NCBI RefSeq assembly: GCF_001949145.1
Contig: NW_019091559.1
Span: 317,686 to 345,628 of the forward strand
DNA from: Acanthaster planci
Taxonomy: Eukaryota; Echinodermata; Asteroidea; Valvatida; Acanthasteridae
Direction of reading: 5' to 3'
DNA length: 27,943 nt
Below the pieces are notes generated by a model. That model made no database searches. It was not told the DNA's origin and saw only the letters and a list, made by a program, of their open reading frames with translations. A program made the translations under genes and the position numbers. Each line of letters starts with the position of its first letter. The first letter of the stretch is position 1. Shown piece after piece: positions 9,462 through 18,755 of this stretch.

Positions 9462-9730
9462 GTTTGTTGCTTGGTTAGAATCGACAGCTTGTCTCTTGAG
9501 ATACTGATGAGGATTGTTGCATAGGAGTGGCTAAAAGCTTTGAAATCATAATGATAAAATCACTTGCTTTCAGTGAATCAAATTGAAAATGCATAATGTT
9601 TGTATTCAGTATCTATTGCAGCATATCGTGACTTTCAGCAATTTTGCATGGTTTCCTTATTTTGATTGATTTGAACCTTCATTTTTGAGATTTTCAAACT
9701 TGGATGATATTTTTCTATATTTTCTGGTAG

Positions 9731-9875
9731 ACTGGATTTGGAGGCAAGGGCTCAAGAAGCAGCCAGGGAAAATGCAGAGCATCGTGCCCTGTTAGCATCA
9801 AGCTACCAAGCCTCTCAGGAGAGGCACGAGTACGCCAAGGCCAACCCAGCCTATGCTGATGGGAGAATCTGGTGA
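9731..9875 (+). CDS. terminal exon of the LRR gene
   Basis: The acceptor is TTTTCTGGTAG and the frame ends in TGA at 9873-9875. It encodes a charged, probably helical C-terminus: LDLEARAQEAARENAEHR, then ALLASSYQASQERHEYAK and ANPAYADGRIW. The alternative frame would be serine- and glycine-rich with no regular pattern, so I prefer this one. The last 70 bp or so are the first unit of the tandem array that follows, so the array began as a duplication of this coding end. No AATAAA signal is evident just downstream; the polyadenylation site is unknown and may lie within or after the repeats. Confidence 0.68.
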
Positions 9876-10775
9876 TCAAGGAGATAGAACCACAACCTCC
9901 TAGGGACCTGCTACCAAGCCTCTCAGGAGAGGCACAAGTACGCCAAGGCCAACCCAGCCTTTGCAGATGGGAGAATCTGGTGATCAAGGAGATAGAACCA
10001 CAACCTTCTAAGGACCTGCCTCAGGAGAGGTACAAGTACACCAAGGCCAACCCAGCCTTTGCTGATGGGAGAATCTGGGGATCAAGGAAATAGAACCGCA
10101 ACTTCTAGGGACCTGCCTCAGGAGAGGCACGAGTACACCAAGGCCAACCCAGCCTTTGGTGATGGGAGAATCTGGTGATCAAGGAGATAGAACCACAACT
10201 TCTAGGGACCTGCCTCAGGAGAGGCACGAGTACGCCAAGGCAACCCAGCCTATGCTGATGGGAGAATCTGGTGATCAAGGAGATAGAACCGCAACTTCTG
10301 GGGACCTGCTACCAAGCCTCTCAGGAGAGGCACGAGTACGCCAAGGCAACTCAGCCTATGCTGATGGGAGAATCTGGTGATCAAGGAGATAGAACCGCAA
10401 CTTCTAGGGACCTGCTACCAAGCCTCTCAGGAGAGGCACGAGTACACCAAGGCAACCCAGCCTTTGCTGATGGGAGAATCTGGTGATCAAGGAGATAGAA
10501 CCACAACCTTCTAGGGACCTGCTACCAAGCCTCTCAGGAGAGGCACGAGTACGCCAAGGCCAACCCAGCCTTTGCTGATTGGAGAATCTGGTGATCAAGG
10601 AGATAGAACCACAACCTTCTAGGGACCTGCCTCAGGAGAGGTACAAGTACACCAAGGCCAACCCAGCCTTTGCTGATGGGAGAATCTGGTGATCAAGGAG
10701 ATAGAACCACAACCTTCTAGGGACCTGCCTCAGGAGAGGTACAAGTACACCAAGGCCAACCCAGCCTTTGCTGAT
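9806..10775 (+). repeat. ten-copy minisatellite seeded by the terminal exon
   Basis: The anchor CAGGAGAGG starts at 9816, 9924, 10022, 10119, 10216, 10322, 10428, 10535, 10633 and 10731, so spacings are 108, 98, 97, 97, 106, 106, 107, 98 and 98. Copies 1, 2, 6, 7 and 8 are long, with CTACCAAGCCTCT before the anchor. Copies 3, 4, 5, 9 and 10 are short and lack 10 bp there. Copies 5, 6 and 7 share a further one-base loss (CAAGGCAAC). Copy 1 is the coding end of the LRR gene. Most units keep a readable ERxxYxKANPAFADGRIW-stop segment. Open frames within the array on either strand are products of the repetition. Confidence 0.93.
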
Positions 10776-10982
10776 TAGGAGATCTAGTTACCGACCGGTG
10801 GAGATATTATCTGAGCAACATGCTGAACAATGCATCCGTCCAGCATCCAAACTTCAAGCCAAAACCAGACCTCACCATTTTCTCTAGCCCAAGGTAATTT
10901 AGCTACTGGAGGTGATCGAGGATGAGAGATGTCTTTTAAAGACACACAGAGCACTTTACCATTATTCTGCCGTCCAACTCTT

Positions 10983-11045
10983 TACTTCAGGAGAGGCTCA
11001 AGTTTTGTTGAATCCGTCCAAGCAATGCTGATGGAAGAGTTGGGT
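10983..11045 (+). repeat. ancient diverged copy of the terminal-exon unit
   Basis: About 210 bp past the regular array, TTACTTCAGGAGAGGCTCAA begins a segment that aligns without gaps to the end of the gene. The gene has ERHEYAKANPAYADGRIW; here the frame gives ERLKFC, a stop, then IRPSNADGRVG. The residues before it (SNSLLQ against SYQASQ) also line up. It is far more diverged than any array copy, so it is an older duplication, or the original terminal exon displaced by later amplification. It keeps an acceptor-like CTTCAG. Confidence 0.6.
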
Positions 11046-11807
11046 AAGTGGATTAGGAACCGTTGACATGCAACCATTTGTAGAAGTTATTTTTGTCTTT
11101 TCTGAATTCAGGAATTGGGACCCATTTTTTTTCAATCGTCTCTATGGAAAGTACAGTATGAACTTTTGTTAAAAAATATCAAATTTAATCATATAAAAGG
11201 AAATTTAGATTGCTTGCTTCTGAAGTTGGTCAAATTTTTAGTGAAGGGAAAATGGAAATATTTTACACATTGTTGAGGAGAATTTAGTTATGAGATATGA
11301 AAGAGATAAACAAAAATCTATGCATTACTTAAAATCAAAGAGAGTGTGATGTTAGTAGAAAAGAAATGTCTTTTCTATTCTGTGCAGGCTTGAATATCTA
11401 GAGCTGGGTTGGGAAAGAAATGAAAGTGAACCAATGATCACATTTTATTTTGCCTTCAGACAGTTGTGTAGTGAAGGCATTTTCTTCGTGGGGGGGGGGC
11501 TGTACCAGAGTCAATTTGTCGACTAGTAGGCCTACATGTGTACCTTGTTTGCCACCCTCATGTGGTGTAAAATTCACAAAGTAATCCCCGGTATGCTTCA
11601 TTTCATGCTTACGGGGAAATGCCGACAGCCAACGTATATCATTGTATTAATTTTAGATTTGTTTGTTGACTAAAGCACTCTTTGCCGACATTAATTAATT
11701 ATTGTGGGGGGGTTCTGCATCCCTATAGCCCCCAGTCGCTACACCCCTGCCTTCAGAAGGATTTTCATGCACATTGGTGCAGTGCTATGGGAAATCAGTG
11801 TTTTGAG
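11046..11807. other. intergenic or 3' flank, nothing recognised
   Basis: AT-rich sequence with G-runs at 11490-11500 and 11705-11712 and a C-rich phrase near 11728-11755 of the type seen in dispersed repeats. No coding frame is supported. Confidence 0.5.
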
Positions 11808-11820
11808 AGGTACAATGTTT

Positions 11821-11911
11821 TTCAAGTATGGATTTGTGCCCGGGGAGATGTAAATTAATTTGGATTTTTTTGCCCTGCGCAACATCTCCCCGGCGCAAAT
11901 CCATCCTTGAA
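11821..11911. repeat. inverted repeat inside the SINE-like insertion
   Basis: TTCAAGTATGGATTTGTGCC opens the left arm, and the right arm is its near-perfect inverse ending CATCCTTGAA. The arms are about 30 bp with a 30-base loop and a shared CGGGGAGATGT core. It lies wholly inside the duplicated flanks, so it moved together with the tRNA-like part or was there first as a nested element. Confidence 0.65.
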
Positions 11912-11973
11912 ATAGATGTTTGTGGTACCCGCTGCTACATCTGATTCAAACCAGCCAGCCGACACCAGCACAC

Positions 11974-12042
11974 TCGATGGTTGAGTGGTTAAGACATCTG
12001 CACCAGTAAGTAGGAGGTCGTGGGTTAGAAGTCCCACACGAA
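11974..12042 (+). other. tRNA-like SINE head (not a functional tRNA)
   Basis: A and B promoter boxes for RNA polymerase III are recognisable, but there is no clean acceptor stem and no convincing anticodon arm. The T loop has one extra base (TTAGAAGT between GTGGG and CCCAC). I read it as a retroposed tRNA relative, not a tRNA gene. Confidence 0.6.
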
Positions 12043-12134
12043 TAGGCTTGTGGTTTTTTCACAAGCCTTCGGGGGCATACAGTGTTAAAATACACGCTGA
12101 ACAGGGCAAAAATCCAAAAATTAAGGTACAATGT

Positions 12135-13445
12135 AGATCCACATTTTTGCAAATGCTAAAAATACTTCTGAAAAGTTTTGTAGATCTGTGAATTTTGAAA
12201 AGGGAGTTTTTTTTCAAGACAGGTTGTGAAATGTGAGTTTCAATAATTCGTACTGTTTGTACATGTACTTGACTTTAAGAACCAAATGTTTTCTATATTT
12301 CCAATGTGATTTTATAAATTTTATATATGTATATGTTAATAAATTACCTTTTTCAGGAAATATTTACTGTTAACATGATGGGCATTGGGCATTTTATTTG
12401 AAATTTAGATTGCAGGTGGAGAGAGTTTCAGATAAAGTTCTGTTGTTATATTTGAGCTTTTTTCCAACTTTCTGTGTGAATCAATAGGCAGTTCCCTTAG
12501 CTCTGTCTTCAATCATACATTAATCACTTTTCAACAGCATTTAATTAAAGTTATTTACAATGAATACCCCTCATAAGTACAGAAACTTTTTAAAATTTTA
12601 GGAAGGTCACTCTCTAAACCAATGTTTTCAATTCAAGGTTTAGTTTATTGTTTTTTTGGTAAGGAATAGCCTAGGCCTACTGTGTTCGTTATTTCAACGT
12701 GAACGCTTTGGAGAATGCTGTTCTGTGAACGTCGGCAATGTTAAAACAGCCAACTTGTAAAGCCGGAATTCCCTTGGGTATCTTGTCTTCATGAATATCT
12801 CACTCTGAAATCGAAGTTCTCCATCCAGGCATATGATACCCGGGTCTTGAAGCCTGCTCATTCTGATAATACCATCCGTATATTAAAGCAGCAAGTATCA
12901 TACTTCAAAGATATCCAAAAGTAATTCCGAATCTCGTGTGGTCAAACCCGACTGCACTGGAATGGACTATTATTTTGGTAAGACTTGTTTCCAACCATCG
13001 AGCTTAATCGCCACCTCGGCATCCCCTTGGTAGTCTTGGCGCTAGCGGTCTGTCTCTGGGGCGCATGCCGGCTATTAATCCTTTTGACACTGTCTGCAAG
13101 GAGAGGTGCCGGTCTTGACACACAGGTTTGATAGGTTTTTCCATCCGTACGCGAGTGCAGTATGACAAGTACATGTAATTACGATGTGATTCAACTGAGT
13201 CGGATGGAGTGTGTGGGTATCCTTCTCCTTTTCACAATGTATTTTATGCTGTGACTGGGTGCCATACCCCCTCCCTATTAGAAAAAAGAAAGACAAGACT
13301 GTTGGTCTATCTCATCACTTTCCCTTCCAAAATCGTGTAAAAAGCCCCCAAATGTCCCTTCAGAAAGGCCATAAAAGGTTACTTTATAAAATTCCGAATG
13401 TATTTGTTCCCGCAAAAGAAAAACAAGCCCCCCCATGAAAATTTA
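12135..13445. other. gene-free stretch
   Basis: AT-rich DNA with short frames only. There is one TAGGCCTA palindrome (12672-12679) and a C-rich tract just before the repeat terminus at 13446. No gene or clear repeat boundary is seen. Confidence 0.5.
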
Positions 13446-13463
13446 GTTCTGGATCCGCCCCTG
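13446..13463. repeat. dispersed repeat terminus GTTCTGGATCCGCCCCTG
   Basis: On the other strand this reads CAGGGGCGGATCCAGAAC, which resembles a hAT-type terminal inverted repeat (CAGNG start). A C-rich stretch precedes it. Related ends occur at 14111-14128, 16222-16237, 17988-17996, 22109-22117 and 22986-22995. I could not pair two ends into one element. Confidence 0.5.
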
Positions 13464-15449
13464 AAATATATCTGATCTTTGAAGGAATTGAGCGCAGCAC
13501 TATGCATGGAGGTGCGCCACATGAAATGACCTTTTAACCTGTCAGTAGGATTCTTAATTAACTAGACTCAGCTTGGCTGAAACGCTTGTAAGAAACTGAA
13601 CGCCAAGATGGTTTTGCGGCTGTCTCATAGATTTGGGATTCACGAAGGGGTATTTTTCTTGCGAGGACGATAAAGAAAGAAATTCATGGGCTTCACTCTA
13701 TCTGATATGATCAAGATATCATCTTCTCACAAAAAGTATCCCAGTGGCAATGTATGTTTTCTGTTAATTTGCCATCGTGGCCGGCTGAAATTGAACTATA
13801 AAAACCACTTTTTTCCCCGCATACAGGTCTTTTTTAGCTACGACTTAAACTGTAAATACATTTATACCACCAGCCATCTCAACCTGAGATATCCATACTT
13901 CTTCGATAGGAGTCCAGGGCGCGGCCACGGAGTTAGTTTCCCGGTGACATTCATTGTTGGGTGGGGGGGGGACTATGCTTTCCGCAAATAATGAAATGTG
14001 GTGTTGAGTAACAACTTGATTTTCCCTCTCGCCGAAGCGTGTAAAATGCTCCCACATTCAGCCTTACCCCCTGAAAGGCCCCCGTTGAACACCCCTCCCC
14101 CGAAAATCTGGTTCTAGATGCGCCCATGGTGTATTAGATTTCTGCGGGTGCACCCTTATTTTATTAAACTGTTCCATCTTTAACTTGCCATTACAAAGTC
14201 TGCAATAGAACGTCTGCATCTAGAACAGTTTAATGGGACAGACATGTCAATGAAAGACAATATTGTCTGCGCATTTAAGCTTCAGGCTTGCAACTCGAAA
14301 TGGATCTTCAAAACAAGAACGAGACAAATTCTTTGTCTTATCCGCCTGCCGACTTATTGGACCTCACAGGAGTCTTCTAGTCGCGCTCCTAGCTAGACAC
14401 TCGCAAAATGGCGTCACGACTCCACAAAATGTTCAAACTCGAATTTGCCACGAGGGATTCGAATTTCAGCGAATGACTTGGTGGATAGATTTGATAACAG
14501 TGTTGTCTAGATCGAAACTTAACGCCACAAACCACGGCATCATTAGCGCATGGAATGCAAAATGTTGCAGGCCTTAGCTATTAAGAAATACCTGTAGTTT
14601 TGGAAAGCTTTACTACAGGAAGATCTTTCTGTGGGCATGCATGGAGATATTAAATTGTCTTGGAAGAATCGATACATAACTGCAAGTCACGAATTGATTG
14701 CGCCGATGAGACGAGATTCGTAATTGCTCGCCTTTGAGAAGATTCTTTCGTCAAAATTCTCCGCCTGTTGACTGAGGACTCGCAATCCTGATTTCCTTTG
14801 GTCTTTCGCCAAATCAGAGAGAAGTTAAATTGGCAATATGTTCTGATCGTAGAAAACGAATACATGTAGATGCGTGTGAAGAAACGAAAGGAGCTATTTG
14901 TGACCGATTAAGTGTAGTTTGAGTGTAGATTGAGTAACAACATTCAGATTCAATGCCTTGATTCAATTCGGTAGAACAACAAAGAAAGCTGAATTAAACA
15001 ATGAAATTATATTAGATTGAGGTTGCAAAGCATGGTGGTAACCCTTAGTAATTTCAAAAGACCTCTAGGAATACCGTTTTACAATAAAGAAGATTTGGTG
15101 TGTACTGTATTGAATTAATGCTGTGAAATTATGGGCTGTTTTCCTGCTGTATCAATAATATGAAACAGGTCGCTTTCGACCGTAAAAATAGATTATGACG
15201 TAATAATTAGGAGGCCCCATTCAATTTTCGGTCAGCATAAAACAGTCAGCATAGCCAAAGTTGTGGAAAAGTGGAGATCAATATGCAAAATATACGAAGG
15301 AAAATCGAGGATGCAATAATGGTGTATGTTGGGAAATCCGCAAAAGAAAACAAGTCATACAGGCTCAATAATGTGAATATTGACGATACTACCCGCAATC
15401 AAAGAAATGGGATCGGAAAATCTTGGCCCATTTCGGAACCTTTCAAAAA
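13464..15449. other. gene-free stretch with one clean inverted pair
   Basis: Short frames (13686-13991, 14263-14577) lack known motifs. ATTAAACTGTTC (14163-14174) and GAACAGTTTAAT (14223-14234) are perfect inverse copies with a 48-base loop. A G-run lies at about 13963-13970. The second CGGATCCAG-type terminus, diverged, is at 14111-14128. Confidence 0.5.
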
Positions 15450-15594
15450 CGGGAGGTATTCCTCCCGTCTTTGTCACGTGACCATGGCGGCTATCAGATG
15501 TTCAGTTTTCTCGAAGCAGCTAGCCGGATACTTGTGGTCTGGAAACCAGACTAATATAGCGAAGTATATGCCTAGTGAACATAGTGAATTTTAG
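15450..15594 (+). promoter_or_regulatory. possible promoter with CACGTG and ATGGCGGC and a short first frame
   Basis: ACGGGAGG/CCTCCCGT form a tight hairpin (15450-15469). Four bases later comes the palindrome GTCACGTGAC (15473-15482), a full E-box/USF-type site. It is followed at once by ATGGCGGC (15484-15491), the YY1-type motif often found at the start of animal housekeeping genes. The ATG opens a 36-codon frame, MAAIRCSVFSKQLAGYLWSG onward, basic and hydrophobic like a mitochondrial targeting peptide. It has a possible donor A|GTATAT before the stop at 15594. I found no downstream exon to match, so this could also be a chance cluster or an isolated first exon. Confidence 0.3.
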
Positions 15595-17628
15595 TGAAAA
15601 ACTTGTATTGTTCGTACATGATACTTTGCATGAATTTGAACGGAAATGTGCTTCGTCAATATACTTTTTATTTTGCAAAAGTTGAATGTTCACAGTTTGG
15701 GCGATTTTAACTGTGATTAACAATTTATCCGTGATGCCAACTTCGTGTTGGCGCTCGCTTTGACCATCAGAATATCATTAAAATACCGAGTTTGAACAAC
15801 AAACTAACCTTGAATCCGAAGATCCTCAATAAATCTGCCCTTTACTGAAAAGATATTCATGTTGTGGGGCTTCTATAGTGGTCGCAGTGTGTTTGAGAGA
15901 CAATGTTGGTCTTACATGGAATTATTCAGTCTTTTAAGAGACGTGATGTTGGCGTTGTGAAAAGTGAAACTTGGGTAAATTAAAGTGCTTGGTGGCGCTG
16001 TACACTTTCCACCGCTTTCTGACTTTTCGCGGGGAGATTTGTGCGCTACTGTAAAAAGCGCTAAATAGGAGAGGAAACAACGAGATGGTTATTTTTTGTC
16101 CTTTCTTAATTTCCACAGATTGCAAATTTAGCATTGCTAAAGAAAGGCCAGAAATTGTTACACAAAGAACATTACCAATTTTTCGAACCCCCTGGATAAA
16201 ACAACCATCCCTCAATAGACTGGTTCTGGATCCGTTCTAAAAGTCCACGTCTAAACTTATAATAATTTTCTGGCTGAATTGCGTTTCATGCACCTGGTCT
16301 GCCCCGATTTCTCCAGCGTAGGCCTAAGCCGAGAACGACAGGCAGCCCTGTCTGCAATATCTTCCACCTTGAATTGGAAAATGAAATTGCATATTATGGG
16401 TATTAAAGATAATCCATACTGGATATCAACTGCCATTATGAGCCAGTAGTAATTTATGCTAGGACTTGTGTGAGGTCACGTGTGATAGCAGAATAACATC
16501 GCTTTAATTTTTTTGCGTCAGTGGTAAGACATTTCGACTCTGAAACAAAATATTAGTGCTTGTTAAATCTTTCCCTTCAGCTTGTCCAAAATAAAGTATG
16601 AGAGTAATCTATGTAGATTGCTTAAATGACGTATTGGGGCACTCGGTTGGCGTCCACACGATCATCAGTTGAGTTCTCAACTTGCGTCATTTCAGTGAAC
16701 GTGAAAGTGTCATTCCCGAATTTCCCGGTGCACGTTTTGTTTTAATTCGCAGTGAGAATATTCTGGTTTCTTAATCAGCAATATTGGGTTTGAGAATTAC
16801 ATTTAATCTACTGATTATCGATACATTGATATCTGATTATCATTGAGGGCCTTTGACAATATCGCCAGTGTCTGACGTATTCAGCAACCTTTAAACTTTA
16901 CATCTATGGTTATGAAGAACAGTTGAATGTCTCTGGAATGTTGCCAACTCCTGTTGCCAACTTCGTCTTGATTCTTTGAGTACGACCATTAAAAATAAAG
17001 AACTGCATGTTGGCCAGTATAGTGCATGTTCCGTGGGCCCGACGGGAAAACGGTAGCTAACCACATTGCCCGTATCATTACCCACAGGACCTTAAGGTGG
17101 AATTGACATGGATATCGTTCGAGTGGATTTGAAGTTATAGACAATATTGATGTGGACGTGACCAACTCCACCTCGTATCCTGCCTACAGGCCCTTCCTCA
17201 ACAATTAGGTCCATTCCATCGCCTATCCTGTGATCTCTTGAAGCAGTCATCTCAGGTTATATAGTTATGGTACTTTTTAAGTTATTAATAACGACGGTTG
17301 TGTATTTTGCGTGTGTGGTACAGAAAAAGTCACGGAAAGTTCCATTCTCTGAGGCCTTGGCAATCGTCCCCCGTCGATGGGGTTGATATTCTGTGCACGG
17401 ACGTAGCCAATGAAATGGAAAGACTGCTTTTCCAGGAGTTGGGAACATTTCGCTGATGCACTCAGAGCAAGTACAGAGACGTTTGTATTAACGGAAAGAC
17501 CGTTTTACTCGTTCCCACAGGAATCGTATCGCCAGACAGGGAATGACAAGGAAGTTAGCCTGTGCACTTTTTTAAAGTAAAGGGCAGAGGTACATTAGTA
17601 CTTTTCCTAGAAAACGGAGCAATTTACT
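15595..17628. other. gene-free stretch
   Basis: Only short frames. It includes the GGTTCTGGATCCGTTC terminus (16222-16237) and a TAGGCCTA palindrome (16319-16326). No RNA gene or exon is supported. Confidence 0.5.
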
Positions 17629-17996
17629 TTATGGGGAGGGGGTTGTCGTGGGTTTGTCCTTGGCGTCACCAGATTTTTTCCCCGGGGACGGTGGAGATAT
17701 TTTCCAGTGGTTTAAATCATTCATCAGCAGCAAACTGATAAACCATTCATACTGGAAGCTTAATTCTTGAAGGAAAGGGATTAATTTTGAGATCTTTTCC
17801 AGCAAACTGATGAGTTTAATTCCCTTTCCTCCCTTTTCCCGTATAGATTTTTCTTTTCTGTTCTTCTTTTCACCTTTTCTCCAGGGGTAAGCGCCTGGCC
17901 CCCCTTCGTGACGCCATATGCATATGAAGCGTCGTAATCTGAACACAGAATGGCTTTTGCATCTCTTTGAACGTGGCTTTTTCAAGAGCGGATCCA
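17629..17996 (-). repeat. probable dispersed repeat with a CGGATCCAG end
   Basis: The right edge carries GCGGATCCAG (17988-17996), the same terminus as other copies in the window. Inside are several imperfect inverted pairs, for example GGAAAGGGATTAA near 17774 against TTAATTCCCTTTCC near 17816, and repeated CAAACTGAT. A 124-codon minus-strand frame spans it, but its composition is low-complexity lysine- and serine-rich and matches no family, so I do not call it a gene. Confidence 0.4.
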
Positions 17997-18375
17997 GTGC
18001 CAATTTCGTGGCGTCAAACTTTTTCGGGGGCCAATAATTGGAACTTTTTCATCTGTTTTTGAGGATGAGGCTACATTTTGGGCGTTTTACACACTTGGAA
18101 GGAAAGGTGAAAATATACATAATATCTTTTATTATTAAAATAAAAACAAAACAAACCGGAGGAGGGCATGTCCCCATTTGCTCTGTTCCTTCTGGATCTA
18201 CGTTTTGGCTTAATATGGAAAACGTTTGCATCGTTAGCATTAGCGGGTGTTTCTCTAGTAGTTATTGAACACGGAAACCACATTACCCATTTTCGGCGGA
18301 TGGACTGTCATTTTCTATGCAATATATGTTTTTATTTGCACCTCCCCTGCACTGTAACGCAACAAACAGAATTCT

Positions 18376-18755
18376 GAATACAGGCGATTCACAAAAGTGC
18401 GCCTCCAAGAGTTTGCAACACGTTGGCAAATCACAACGCGTGAAATCTGTCGACCCCAATGCGCGTTTGGAACACCGACGTATATAAAAAAACCTGGAAC
18501 TTGCAACGCAGCGGCCATTTTACCGAAAAGGAAAGCTTTGTATTCGGCTCGGTAAAATGGCCGCAAGTGGATTCAATGATCTCTTTAAGCTGATGAAAGG
18601 CATTGCTTGTCCAGATTTTATTATACACGTCCGTGGTTTGGAAACGGTCTACAAGTTTCGCGGGTCATGGTCCCGATCAAAGATTTTACAGCGACACGCA
18701 TTGGCCCACGCGTTGCAAACTCTTGGAGGCGCACTATTGTGAATCACCCGTATTC
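18376..18755. repeat. 380-bp palindrome with outward-facing ATG frames
   Basis: The outer 52 bases of the two arms match at 47 positions when one arm is inverted; they begin GAATAC and share GTGCGCCTCCAAGAGTTTGC. The inner ends match perfectly for 16 bases: GCGGCCATTTTACCGA (18511-18526) against TCGGTAAAATGGCCGC (18549-18564), around a 22-base centre. The middle parts align more loosely and the right arm is about 56 bp longer. Each arm starts with ATGGCCGC reading outward: on + MAASGFNDLFKLMKG... (18557-18742), on - MAAALQVPGFFIYVG.... Neither product matches a family I know. It could be a foldback transposon or an inverted gene-fragment duplication. Confidence 0.8.

Larger units (their letters stand above)
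11808..12134 (+). mobile_element. tRNA-derived SINE-like insertion with 11-bp target duplication
   Basis: AGGTACAATGT occurs at 11808-11818 and again at 12124-12134, flanking about 305 bp, which is the size and structure of a SINE insertion. Inside is a tRNA-like head: an A-box-like TGGTTGAGTGG at 11978-11988 and a B-box-like GGTTAGAAGTCC at 12023-12034 within a GTGGG/CCCAC arm. The A box resembles that of tRNA-Leu or tRNA-Ser genes. A hairpin GGCTTGTG/CACAAGCC follows (12045-12067). Unusually, the part left of the tRNA head forms its own inverted repeat (11821-11851 against 11882-11911), and 11856-11877 is the inverse of 12102-12123. Confidence 0.62.

Noticed and set aside
9715-10598. Several open frames on both strands across the tandem array, up to 90 codons
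   Set aside because: They arise because the repeat unit lacks stops in some frames; the products are repetitive and shift frame with unit length. Only the terminal exon frame joins the upstream gene.
9806-10775. CRISPR-like array
   Set aside because: Units are near-identical over their whole 98-108 bp with no unique spacers, and the context is a eukaryotic gene.
11974-12042. Functional tRNA gene
   Set aside because: Only promoter boxes are kept; the acceptor and anticodon stems do not pair properly and the flanking direct repeats mark a retroposon.
14263-14577. 104-codon plus-strand frame with a possible partner repeat near 14740
   Set aside because: The similarity between 14320-14357 and 14741-14777 is short and gapped and the frame has no family features.
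17629-18003. 124-codon minus-strand frame
   Set aside because: Low-complexity composition, no family motif, and it ends in a dispersed repeat terminus and internal inverted repeats.
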